Assembly: GCA_002371375.1 (NCBI GenBank)
Contig: DFIB01000232.1
Span: forward strand, 1-12,934
Length of the DNA: 12,934 bases
Reading direction: 5' to 3'
From: Mageeibacillus sp. UBA3708
GTDB taxonomy: Bacteria > Bacillota > Clostridia > Saccharofermentanales > Saccharofermentanaceae
The position numbers and the translations under genes are program-made. Of the stretch, positions 5,846-12,829 are shown one piece after another (position 1 is the stretch's first letter; each line of letters begins with the position of its first letter). The notes under the pieces were generated by a model, which did no database searches, was not told the DNA's origin, and saw nothing but the letters and a program-made list of their open reading frames with translations.

Positions 5846-6448
5846 TCAATAACCGATTCTCTTGTTCGCCCACCTCAGAAGGCAGGCAATACCGAATGTC
5901 GCGGCGGTAATTCCGGCAAAGATCGCGATACCGGCGCCCCATCCCCAGTGAAGGAAGAGATAGAAGTCATTTGTATTCGGATACTCCCCTCCGATACCGT
6001 TGATAAGGATGTTAAGCACGTACCCTGTTCCGTATAGCACAGTGGGAACTGAGGAGAGCACTGCAAATCTTAACTCCGGCACCTCCCCTCCTGACGTTAC
6101 ATAATCGTACATCGCGATGAGAGGTACAACAAGATGGAAAAGAAGATTAGCATTGCGGTATAGGTTGACGTGACCGTAAAGCGGACCCAGGAAGAAAGCT
6201 ATCACCGCAAATGTAAGCCCGGTAGCAGATGCTGACATCAGCTTCATCACCTTGGAGAATTTATTATCAATAAACAGCGATACCAGCGCAGCAATACCCG
6301 CAAAAAGATTCGACAGCACCGTGTAATATTTCAGATTCTCGAACCCTCTGGACATAAGTCCCGTGCCCGTATCCTTGTTATTGAACATGAGAATGAACCC
6401 TGCCGTAACGAGGACGATGATCGTGATATTCATTATCTGGGCCTTCAA
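5846..6448 (-). CDS. Pr6Pr / FAR-17a-AIG1-like membrane protein
   Basis: This protein of about 200 residues has six hydrophobic segments and is last in the lipid operon. The pattern YYTVLSNLFAG, then LYGHVNLYRNANLLFHLVVP near the middle and a C-terminal FYLFLHWGWG segment, resembles the bacterial Pr6Pr family, related to eukaryotic AIG1/FAR-17a proteins. Some AIG1 proteins hydrolyse lipid esters using conserved Thr and His residues, so a lipid-linked role is plausible but unproven. The start is placed at TTG 6446-6448 because GGAGAGG lies 5 nt upstream and the TTG overlaps the preceding TGA (TTGA). A later ATG at 6433 is the alternative; the longer frame to 6592 lies inside the PAP2 gene and is Cys/Arg-rich nonsense. 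Confidence 0.72.
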   Translation of the reverse strand: MKAQIMNITIIVLVTAGFILMFNNKDTGTGLMSRGFENLKYYTVLSNLFAGIAALVSLFIDNKFSKVMKLMSASATGLTFAVIAFFLGPLYGHVNLYRNANLLFHLVVPLIAMYDYVTSGGEVPELRFAVLSSVPTVLYGTGYVLNILINGIGGEYPNTNDFYLFLHWGWGAGIAIFAGITAATFGIACLLRWANKRIGY

Positions 6449-7092
6449 TCTTGCCTCTCCTTGACAACTCTCAAAGCTACGAATATTCCTATCTCGACAA
6501 CAACGACCGCAGCAACAACGTCTACGAACACATGTTGTCTGAGGTATAGAGTTGACGCGAATACGAGGGCGGTAACAGGTACTGACAGCCATTTAAACCA
6601 GGCAGGACATCTCTCCATTCCTATCTTCCTGCTGAATGCTGCTCTTGTCAGTATATAGCTCTCAAGGCAATGTATCGAAGGAAACAGATTATCTGCCGGA
6701 TCCATATCATATACAGACTGAACCCAGCGGCTCAGCAGATCCGTGCCGGTAAGATCATTGCGCACCATAGTGGTGGGGATCACGAGGAAGCATATAAGAC
6801 AGATTATCTTGGCGATTATCTCGGCCGTATATATTCTGTAGCATACTGTTTTGCGCTCACGTGAAGCCAGATAGAACCCGTAGATCCACTGTGCGTACGC
6901 GACGGGAATATATATGATGACGAACCAGGTCACAAGCGGAAAATAATTGTCTATCGGGAGTGACAGATCATAGTGTCGCCATCCCGTGTTGACTAATCTT
7001 GTTGCCTGAAATGCAATAAGATCGACAGCTATGAGAATACCTGCCGCGATCCATCCGTATAAGGGTACAAGAAATTGCTTTTTACGTTCCAT
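6445..7092 (-). CDS. PAP2-superfamily membrane phosphatase/phosphotransferase
   Basis: This protein of about 215 residues has six hydrophobic helices. It carries the PAP2 motifs NLFPSIHCLES (P138-H141) and LRQHVFVDVVAA (R185, H187, D191), which supply the active-site His pair, Arg and Asp of lipid phosphatases. The first KxxxxxxRP motif is not obvious; instead IPTTMVRND precedes, as in the Aur1/inositol-phosphotransferase branch (PAP2_3). Substrates could be phosphatidate, undecaprenyl pyrophosphate or a phospholipid headgroup. ATG 7090-7092 is preferred to the in-frame TTG at 7101, but neither has a clear ribosome site. Either start overlaps the end of the metallophosphoesterase gene. Confidence 0.85.
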   Translation of the reverse strand: MERKKQFLVPLYGWIAAGILIAVDLIAFQATRLVNTGWRHYDLSLPIDNYFPLVTWFVIIYIPVAYAQWIYGFYLASRERKTVCYRIYTAEIIAKIICLICFLVIPTTMVRNDLTGTDLLSRWVQSVYDMDPADNLFPSIHCLESYILTRAAFSRKIGMERCPAWFKWLSVPVTALVFASTLYLRQHVFVDVVAAVVVVEIGIFVALRVVKERQD

Positions 7093-8167
7093 GGATATCA
7101 ATTATAACATACTCTGAATAAGTTCCGGTCTTAAATGGAATCGCCCAACCGGAAATACCTGAAGTTACGATACAGTGTGTGTCCCCGTGGTCGTAGAGGC
7201 CCCATATTCCGTCGTTCACGCCGAACCAGTATCCGAAGTATCCGGACGGCCAGACGTGACCTCCGTGAGTGTGACCGGAGAGAACAAGATCTGCGCCCTG
7301 ATCCGCCTCCTCATCAAATTCACAAGGCTGGTGATCTGCTACGACTATGTATTTGGTGTGGTCAAGGGGCTCAAGAAGAGCGGATAGTTCTGCTCTGTCC
7401 CAGGACCTGTCCTCGCGCCCCACGATATAGAACCTGTCGTCAATAAGAACCGACTCGTCGCGCAGGATGGTGACACCGTTATCCCTCAGACATTTGGCCA
7501 GATATAATCCGTCAAAATCCCTATACTGATAATAACCTCTGTCATGATTACCGTAAACAAAGTATACGGGTGTCTTCATCCTGCCCAACGCCTCGCAAGC
7601 GATCTCCATATCCACGCGGCTTGAATCATCATCAACAAAATCTCCGTCGATTATCAGCGCATCAGCCCCCTCAGTATCGATCCTCTCCATCTGACGCGCG
7701 AATCTCTCCCCGTCGAGCGTCACGTCGAGATGTGAGTCCGCAATCAGCGCAATCCTTATGTTACCTGACTTCTTAACAGTGTTAAATTCATATCCGGAAC
7801 GGAAAACATGGTATGCACAGAACCATGCACCCGTCAGAATCAGTGCCGTGGCAATAAGAGCGGTCACGCCGCCCCAGTATCTTTCGCCGGGCTTCTTGCC
7901 GGTCTTTTTCCGGTATATTGCAAAGCCGATATCGCTCAGGATAAAGCACAGGGCGCAGTGGAGCATTATGACGATCATGGTAAATCTCTCATATAGCGCG
8001 ACTGATGCCATGAGCAGGACCGGTATACATGCCACAGTCCAGGAGAGGAATCTGTTCTTTATATTTTTGATAAACGAGAACTTATGGAAACGCGTAACAA
8101 GATAAATGATGGCCGCCAGACCGCCTATTCCCATAAATCCTACAAAAAGTATCCACAAAAAACTCAT
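7082..8167 (-). CDS. Membrane-anchored calcineurin-like metallophosphoesterase
   Basis: This 361-residue protein has an N-terminal membrane domain of about four helices (roughly 1-24, 42-58, 64-84, 98-120) and a C-terminal phosphoesterase domain. The metal-binding motifs are complete and in order: ADSH (D144, H146), GDFVDD (D176), GNHD (N207, H208), DH near 278-279 and GHTHGGHVWP (298-307). This is the YkuE/YaeI-like group, probably facing outward and acting on phosphodiester or pyrophosphate bonds, including lipid-linked ones. The ATG overlaps the TGA of psd (ATGA). It sits between psd and the PAP2 gene, supporting a role in phospholipid turnover; its substrate cannot be read. Confidence 0.92.
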   Translation of the reverse strand: MSFLWILFVGFMGIGGLAAIIYLVTRFHKFSFIKNIKNRFLSWTVACIPVLLMASVALYERFTMIVIMLHCALCFILSDIGFAIYRKKTGKKPGERYWGGVTALIATALILTGAWFCAYHVFRSGYEFNTVKKSGNIRIALIADSHLDVTLDGERFARQMERIDTEGADALIIDGDFVDDDSSRVDMEIACEALGRMKTPVYFVYGNHDRGYYQYRDFDGLYLAKCLRDNGVTILRDESVLIDDRFYIVGREDRSWDRAELSALLEPLDHTKYIVVADHQPCEFDEEADQGADLVLSGHTHGGHVWPSGYFGYWFGVNDGIWGLYDHGDTHCIVTSGISGWAIPFKTGTYSEYVIIDIHGT

Positions 8168-8979
8168 ATCTTACGTCCCACAGCTTCACCCATCCTGACG
8201 GGTATCTCAATCCCCTCTATAGATGCCTCATAAATATCTTCTCGGATATTTATCATGTCTTTCTGGGTCAGAACGATTATAGTCGATCCCCCGTACTCGA
8301 AGTGACCCTTCTCCCTGCCTCTTATAACCCCGCACACTCCGGGCTCATCATTTACTATCCTTCCGACCAGCATTGCCCCTACTTCCATTTGCACGAGCCT
8401 GCCGCGATCAGGCGTGTCGATAACACAATACTCCCTGCTGTTCCTTACGAAAACAGGGTACTCCTCCAGTGCGACCGGCCTTACAGTGTGATACACCCCC
8501 CTGATATGTTTGTTAGCGCTCTTTGTTCCTGACTCAACATAGGAATACCGGTGATAGTGATCGACACATAGTCTGAATACCATGCAAAGTCCGCCGTTAA
8601 ACTCCATGGCAAGATCCCTATCCTCCAGAAGATCAGCTATAGTATATGCACTCTGTTTGACGGGGATTACCGTATCAGGAGCTATCCGGTATACGGTAAG
8701 AAGCCCGTCACACGGTGATGCCAGAATACCCGGATCCATGTCCGTGATCCTCAGACCGTCTTTGATCCTTCTGCAGAAGAAATCATTAAAGCTTCCAATA
8801 TCATCGAGAACATAATCCTCAAGTCTTATATTATTCTTGCGAACAAATGATTTGATGAATACTTTGGACAGTCTTGTATCAAGAAATGCACCCGAGAGGC
8901 GTGAAACTGCGCGGCTTGTCAGAGGCTTAAGCAGTATTCTCCCGACAGCTGTCTTATAAAGAAATTCCAACGAACTCAT
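8164..8979 (-). CDS. psd: Phosphatidylserine decarboxylase proenzyme
   Basis: This 271-residue pyruvoyl enzyme converts phosphatidylserine to phosphatidylethanolamine at the membrane. The self-cleavage site is GGST at residues 230-233 (LGST in many relatives): cleavage before Ser232 should give a large beta chain and a short alpha chain of about 40 residues bearing the pyruvoyl group. The charge relay is present as Asp91 in SPCDG and His in DHYHRYSY (H141/H143). Length fits the family. The ATG overlaps the stop of pssA (ATGA) without its own clear ribosome site, so it probably relies on coupling. It follows the gene for its substrate's synthase, completing the two-step PE pathway. Confidence 0.95.
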   Translation of the reverse strand: MSSLEFLYKTAVGRILLKPLTSRAVSRLSGAFLDTRLSKVFIKSFVRKNNIRLEDYVLDDIGSFNDFFCRRIKDGLRITDMDPGILASPCDGLLTVYRIAPDTVIPVKQSAYTIADLLEDRDLAMEFNGGLCMVFRLCVDHYHRYSYVESGTKSANKHIRGVYHTVRPVALEEYPVFVRNSREYCVIDTPDRGRLVQMEVGAMLVGRIVNDEPGVCGVIRGREKGHFEYGGSTIIVLTQKDMINIREDIYEASIEGIEIPVRMGEAVGRKI

Positions 8980-9674
8980 ACAAAATTAGACAACAGGATA
9001 CAAACAATGGTGATAAACTCAGCCGCACCTATCAGGACCTGGATCAATATTCCGAGCCTGCCCGGCTTCCTCATCTTAAACTTGAGCAGGTACAGTGTGG
9101 CCAGAATGAACATTATAACAAAGTAAACGATAGAGAAATCAAAGTGAATATAATAGTGAAGGATCAGTATCATTGGGAAAACGATAGAAGCTGTTGTTAT
9201 TGGGAGGCCCGTAAAAAAATGAGATCCCTTCTCCTCAGCTTCTTTGTTGCGTTCATCCTCAGTGGCATTGAAGTAAGCAAGTCTTATCATACCTGCCAAT
9301 ACATATATAACGGCAATCGCTACCAGCAATATCGGATACCATTCATACTTGCCGTTATCCTTCCAGAAAGGTCTGTCGGTGAATTTATCACTGGTTCTGA
9401 GCATGGCCACGCCAATCGCGGCGGGAAGAACACCGAAGGCAATAAGATCTGAGAATGCATCTATCTGAACACCGAAGGCCTTCTCGAGCTTAGTCCTGTC
9501 CTTCTTGCTTCTGGCAACGCGGCCGTCAAAACCGTCGCAGAGACCTGACACCATAAGGAAAAGAGCACCGACAAAAGGATGACCTATTCCGGTCATTGCA
9601 ATTATCGTACCTATACAACCTGAAATCATGGACAGATATGTCAGAATAACAGTATAGTCGTATACACCGATCAT
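8976..9674 (-). CDS. pssA: CDP-diacylglycerol-serine O-phosphatidyltransferase
   Basis: This 232-residue membrane enzyme makes phosphatidylserine from CDP-diacylglycerol and L-serine. The CDP-alcohol phosphotransferase motif is clear: D50-G51-x2-A54-R55, G68, D72 and D76, with a 12-residue spacer before the Gly instead of the 8 of the general pattern. From memory this longer spacer is usual in clostridial PS synthases. Several hydrophobic helices flank it. AGGAGG lies 8 nt upstream of the ATG, which overlaps the stop of the preceding flippase-like gene. The immediately following psd makes serine the most likely alcohol rather than glycerol phosphate or inositol. Confidence 0.93.
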   Translation of the reverse strand: MIGVYDYTVILTYLSMISGCIGTIIAMTGIGHPFVGALFLMVSGLCDGFDGRVARSKKDRTKLEKAFGVQIDAFSDLIAFGVLPAAIGVAMLRTSDKFTDRPFWKDNGKYEWYPILLVAIAVIYVLAGMIRLAYFNATEDERNKEAEEKGSHFFTGLPITTASIVFPMILILHYYIHFDFSIVYFVIMFILATLYLLKFKMRKPGRLGILIQVLIGAAEFITIVCILLSNFV

Positions 9675-10705
9675 GCCTTCTTCCTCCTCTTTAACATTAT
9701 ATACCCAAACAGTGTAATAATTCCACTAACGGCAACACAAATGTAGAAAGACAGTCCCCTGCTCATCATATCAAGCTTAAATGCTTCCTCCCGTCCCACA
9801 AGTCCGGTAAATCCGTCAACCATGAGATAATCAGCAATTCCCATTGCACCGGGCACGGGGATAACATTAAATCCGATAGTAATGAGGCATTGCGATGCGA
9901 AGATATTGACAGCTTTACCAATAGTGCCTTCGGACATAAGGTAAATGAACATCGGCACGGCAATCTGCGAGGCACGCTGCAGGAAATTCCAGACAAAGGC
10001 CTTGACCATAGTCGAGGTCTTGCCCGTCACAAGCCTTGCACAGTCGAGATATTCTTCCTCCGTCTTCTTCAGTTTCTCCAATTTGGAATCAAGCCTCTTG
10101 ATCAGGTGCTTCCTGTGGAGGAATCTGAGTAATCTCCTGATAATGCCAAAAACCCTGTCGCCTCTCCGGAATATCGACAAAAAGAACAATGAGAACAGAG
10201 CTAATACAACAAAACCGGTGATAATAATTACTATCGACACCACTCTGAACTCAAAGAGCAAAGTGTAATTGATCAACAGGGCGATAATACCGAGTGCCAG
10301 TATCGACAGAGTATACATCATGAGATTGAGGATAAGCACTGCTGTTGCCACACCTGCAGGAATCTTGTCGGCGATCATAAAATAGGCCGAGGCCGGCTGG
10401 CCTCCTGTCGCGGAGGGCGTAATCGCCGAGAAATAAATATCAGCCGTGCTGTAGAGCACGCCGCGGTGGAAGCTCCGCCTGTAACCTATACCCTTAAGTA
10501 TCGAACAAATTGCGACACCTTCAAGTACAATATATAAAACAACGCTTAATATGGCGCACGTAAGCCATATTTTGTTGCCGTTTGCGGCATTATCAAATAT
10601 CTCTCTGACTGATATTCCCTCACTCTGACTGAATACAGCCCACACAGTGAGACCCGCCAAAAGAAGCGAGAATAGAGACCAAAATATTTTCTTTTTCCCG
10701 TCCAT
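9671..10705 (-). CDS. Lysyl-PG synthase TM-domain / UPF0104 flippase-like protein
   Basis: This 344-residue polytopic membrane protein is first in the lipid operon. The hallmark DIYFSAITPSATGGQPASAY (about residues 89-108) is the conserved motif of the MprF N-terminal (flippase) domain family, here without the C-terminal aminoacyltransferase domain. Eight or so hydrophobic segments are visible, with a basic loop in the middle (RRGDRVFGIIRRLLRFLHRK). Relatives are thought to translocate lipids; for this stand-alone form that is inference. The start at ATG 10703-10705 is preceded by AAGGGA at 4-5 nt; the open frame upstream to 10861 overlaps the divergent permease gene and is rejected. Its place ahead of pssA and psd suggests the cargo is a newly made aminophospholipid. 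Confidence 0.88.
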   Translation of the reverse strand: MDGKKKIFWSLFSLLLAGLTVWAVFSQSEGISVREIFDNAANGNKIWLTCAILSVVLYIVLEGVAICSILKGIGYRRSFHRGVLYSTADIYFSAITPSATGGQPASAYFMIADKIPAGVATAVLILNLMMYTLSILALGIIALLINYTLLFEFRVVSIVIIITGFVVLALFSLFFLSIFRRGDRVFGIIRRLLRFLHRKHLIKRLDSKLEKLKKTEEEYLDCARLVTGKTSTMVKAFVWNFLQRASQIAVPMFIYLMSEGTIGKAVNIFASQCLITIGFNVIPVPGAMGIADYLMVDGFTGLVGREEAFKLDMMSRGLSFYICVAVSGIITLFGYIMLKRRKKA

Positions 10706-10778
10706 ATAATCCCTTAATGAATATGAGTGATATAATTCTATCAAATTATTCGGGAAATGGCGATTATATATTACTGAC
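10706..10778. promoter_or_regulatory. Divergent promoter region of lipid operon and permease
   Basis: Only 73 bp separate the two start codons. On the plus strand TATAAT occurs at 10731-10736. On the minus strand an extended -10, TGA-TAGAAT, occupies 10735-10743, so the two -10 boxes would overlap. Neither has a convincing -35. The short inverted repeat TGATA-TAATTC-TATCA spans both boxes. Another minus-strand TATAAT is at 10763-10768. If real, the arrangement would make the two transcripts compete for polymerase. Confidence 0.35.
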
Positions 10779-11891
10779 ATGCGGAAGATAATATCCAGAA
10801 TAAAATCAGACCCGGTACTTATCATATCAGGAATACTTGCTCTGATATCGTGCTTTATCATACCGCCGGATGAAGGATACCTGAGTTACGTAAATTACCG
10901 CGTCCTTGGAATTCTCGGAGCCCTGATGCTCGTTGTCGGGTCATTGTCCGAGATCGGCGCTTTCGAGATGCTGACATCGCGGATGCTTGCCAAAGTCAGA
11001 AATGAGAGAATGTGCGCCCTGATACTGGTCATCCTTGCCTTTATCCTGAGCATGTTCATGACAAATGATGTTACGCTCGTGACTCTCGTCCCGTTTGCTC
11101 TTATGACAGTCGGAACCTTTGATGACAGTAAAGGACTTATGTATACTCTTATACTCATGACCTGCGCCGCCAATCTCGGGAGCATGCTGACACCTATAGG
11201 CAATCCGCAGAATCTCTATCTCTATACAAAATACAACATGACGGCAAGGCATTTTATTATGCTGATGCTCCCCTATACGGTCATATCGCTCGTGATGGTT
11301 ACATCAGGCTGCTTTATCCTGATCAGGAACAGCAGCGGTAAATCTGTTAATACAACCGGCAAGACGCCACGGGGATTAATGATACTGTTGTACGCGGTAT
11401 TATTTATCATCTGCCTTCTGTCGGTCGCCGGACTTGTTCACTACCTCATAATGCTTGCCATAGTGGTTATTACGGTAGCCGTTACCTGCCGCCGTGCTTT
11501 CGCCAAGGTGGATTACTCGCTCCTTCTGACTTTTGTGTTCTTCTTTGTGCTGATAGGCAATCTCGGGCGAATCCCCGTAATATACGATACTATCTCATCG
11601 ATCGTTGCAAAAGGAACCGTTCCTGCCGCTATTCTTGCCTCACAGATAATAAGCAACGTTCCGTGCGCCATGCTCCTGTCAGCATTCACAGGCAATGGCG
11701 ATGCTCTTGTAGTGGGGACAAATCTCGGCGGCCTTGGGACTCTCATCGCCAGCATGGCAAGTCTCATAACATACAAGATCTACGTCCGCAATAATAAAGG
11801 CAGCGGTAAGTATATCGCTGCCTTCACTATAATTAATATCCTAATGCTGTCGGTACTTTATACCGGTTACCTGATCATCGGCAATTGCTGA
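10779..11891 (+). CDS. ArsB/NhaD-SLC13 superfamily anion permease
   Basis: This 370-residue membrane protein has about ten hydrophobic segments. Two family hairpins are visible: SMLTPIGNPQNLYLYTKY in the first half (after MTNDVTLVTLVPFA) and QIISNVPCAMLLSAFTG with TNLGGLGTLIASMASLI in the second. This inverted duplicated N-P/NVP layout is typical of the ion-transporter superfamily of citrate, arsenite and Na+/H+ carriers. Length is slightly short for ArsB, nearer to YbiR-like SLC13 permeases. The substrate cannot be assigned; dicarboxylate, citrate or another anion is possible. No strong ribosome site precedes the ATG. It diverges from the lipid operon and converges on the zinc-ribbon gene with 1 bp between stops. 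Confidence 0.88.
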   Translation: MRKIISRIKSDPVLIISGILALISCFIIPPDEGYLSYVNYRVLGILGALMLVVGSLSEIGAFEMLTSRMLAKVRNERMCALILVILAFILSMFMTNDVTLVTLVPFALMTVGTFDDSKGLMYTLILMTCAANLGSMLTPIGNPQNLYLYTKYNMTARHFIMLMLPYTVISLVMVTSGCFILIRNSSGKSVNTTGKTPRGLMILLYAVLFIICLLSVAGLVHYLIMLAIVVITVAVTCRRAFAKVDYSLLLTFVFFFVLIGNLGRIPVIYDTISSIVAKGTVPAAILASQIISNVPCAMLLSAFTGNGDALVVGTNLGGLGTLIASMASLITYKIYVRNNKGSGKYIAAFTIINILMLSVLYTGYLIIGNC

Positions 11892-11892
11892 T

Positions 11893-12672
11893 TCAAGGTC
11901 TCTTCGTACCGCATGACTTGCAGAAATTGCCTGAATTGTCTTCTCTTCCGCATGAAGGACATGTCCACATTGCCGGAGCTGCCGTAACGGGCTGAGACTC
12001 GACTACGGGCTGTGCTGCAATGGGCTGAGCCTCGACTACCGGCTGTGCCTCGACTACCGGCTGAGCTGCCGGAGCAGGTACTGCCACGGGAACGACAGGT
12101 GCTGCCGGAGCAGGTGCCATAGGAGCTGCAGGCTGAGCTACGGGAGCAACGGGCTGCTGAACAGGCTGGGGAGCACTTCCGGCATTTGCGGGAGTTGCAG
12201 CAGAAAAGATCTTGGCAACATCAATAATATTAAACTCGATCAACAGATAAAGCACCGTGACGAGCAGATAAAGGATTGCAAGTATTATTCCGAGTATGAA
12301 GCCGGGACCTGCGGTTATCTTGGAGTGGATACCGCCGGCAACAGCACCAAAAACGATCCAGAGAATAAGGTTAACAAAAGCGCCTGCAACTGTTCCGACC
12401 AGAAAGTAGATCTTATCTTTATTGATCTTGAATATGAACCAGAGAACAGCAATAGCTGCCGGAATGAGCAGGAGCAGAATGAGCTCAGGGTGCATAGCAT
12501 ATCTCTTGGTCGTGTCGCTGCTGATCTTGATCTTCCCTGAAACAAAAAGATTCATCGCAGACAATGCTGCCTTCTTCGTCGTAAATGCCGGGACAAAATA
12601 AAGAAGACCAATTACGATTCCGCCAATCTTAATGATCCAGGCAAGAATCGCCTTTAGTTTGTTATTATCCAT
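11893..12672 (-). CDS. Four-helix membrane protein with Pro/Ala linker and zinc ribbon
   Basis: This is a 259-residue protein of unknown function. Four hydrophobic helices (about 10-30, 62-82, 88-112, 122-148) are followed by a low-complexity linker rich in Pro, Ala, Val and Gln (about 157-234), which includes VVEAQP-type hexads. It ends in a zinc ribbon, WTCPSCGREDNSGNFCKSCG, with C238, C241, C251 and C254. GGAGG lies 8 nt before the ATG. Zinc ribbons of this short 'double zinc ribbon' type are common on Firmicutes membrane proteins of uncertain role, sometimes as protein-interaction tails. It is transcribed alone between the tuf terminator and the convergent permease. Confidence 0.82.
   Translation of the reverse strand: MDNNKLKAILAWIIKIGGIVIGLLYFVPAFTTKKAALSAMNLFVSGKIKISSDTTKRYAMHPELILLLLIPAAIAVLWFIFKINKDKIYFLVGTVAGAFVNLILWIVFGAVAGGIHSKITAGPGFILGIILAILYLLVTVLYLLIEFNIIDVAKIFSAATPANAGSAPQPVQQPVAPVAQPAAPMAPAPAAPVVPVAVPAPAAQPVVEAQPVVEAQPIAAQPVVESQPVTAAPAMWTCPSCGREDNSGNFCKSCGTKRP
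11991..12077 (-). repeat. 18-bp imperfect tandem repeats inside the zinc-ribbon gene
   Basis: Five units begin GCTGAG or GCTGTG in plus-strand reading, at 11991, 12009 (15 bp), 12024, 12042 and 12060. The units at 11991, 12024 and 12042 share the CTCGACTAC core. They encode the six-residue pattern around PVVEAQ/PVVESQ in the linker. All units are multiples of three, so copy-number change would lengthen or shorten the linker without breaking the frame. Confidence 0.75.
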
Positions 12673-12754
12673 AACTACAACCTCCGATAAATTCGTTATC
12701 TTGATATTAACATACTAAAACAAAAAAACAAACAACTCGGATCCCTCATACAAC
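12673..12754. other. AT-rich upstream region of the zinc-ribbon gene
   Basis: The minus strand here is T-rich (TTGTTTGTTTTTTTG) and ends in the GGAGG ribosome site. A promoter for the zinc-ribbon gene must lie here because the tuf terminator is just upstream, but no pair of hexamers stands out: TTGTTT with TATGTT at 15 bp is the best that can be seen. Confidence 0.3.
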
Positions 12755-12804
12755 AAAAGGAGAGCCGGCTCTCCGTGAACGAATCACTTCAAAGCCGGCT
12801 CCCC
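12755..12804 (-). terminator. Intrinsic terminator of tuf
   Basis: On the minus strand GGGGAGCCGGCT (12793-12804) pairs with AGCCGGCTCTCC (12759-12770) in a 12-bp stem with one G-U pair. The loop contains a further GTGA/TCAC pairing. The stem is followed by TTTTG at 12755-12758, the usual U-run. It begins about 25 bp after the tuf stop codon. The right arm is itself part of a 16-bp perfect palindrome (12759-12774), so alternative pairing is possible. Confidence 0.8.
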
Positions 12805-12829
12805 GGATAATAATCTGTTCAGATCGCGA

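Noticed and set aside
5634..5942. 102-codon minus-strand frame spanning the lipid operon end and repeat B
   Set aside because: Its first third overlaps the end of the Pr6Pr gene in another frame and the rest is repeat; comparison with copy A shows no coding constraint.
6449..6592. N-terminal extension of the Pr6Pr protein
   Set aside because: The extension is Cys/Arg-rich antisense-frame sequence inside the PAP2 coding region; TTG 6448 has the ribosome site.
10706..10861. N-terminal extension of the flippase-like protein up to 10861
   Set aside because: It would overlap the start of the divergent permease, lacks a ribosome site, and ATG 10705 has AAGGGA at good distance.
11991..12077. CRISPR-like repeat array
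   Set aside because: Units are tandem without spacers, multiples of three, and encode the Pro/Val/Glu linker of a clear gene.
12759..12774. 16-bp perfect palindrome as an operator
   Set aside because: It is better explained as the 3' arm of the tuf terminator, followed by the T-run and paired with the upstream arm at 12793-12804.
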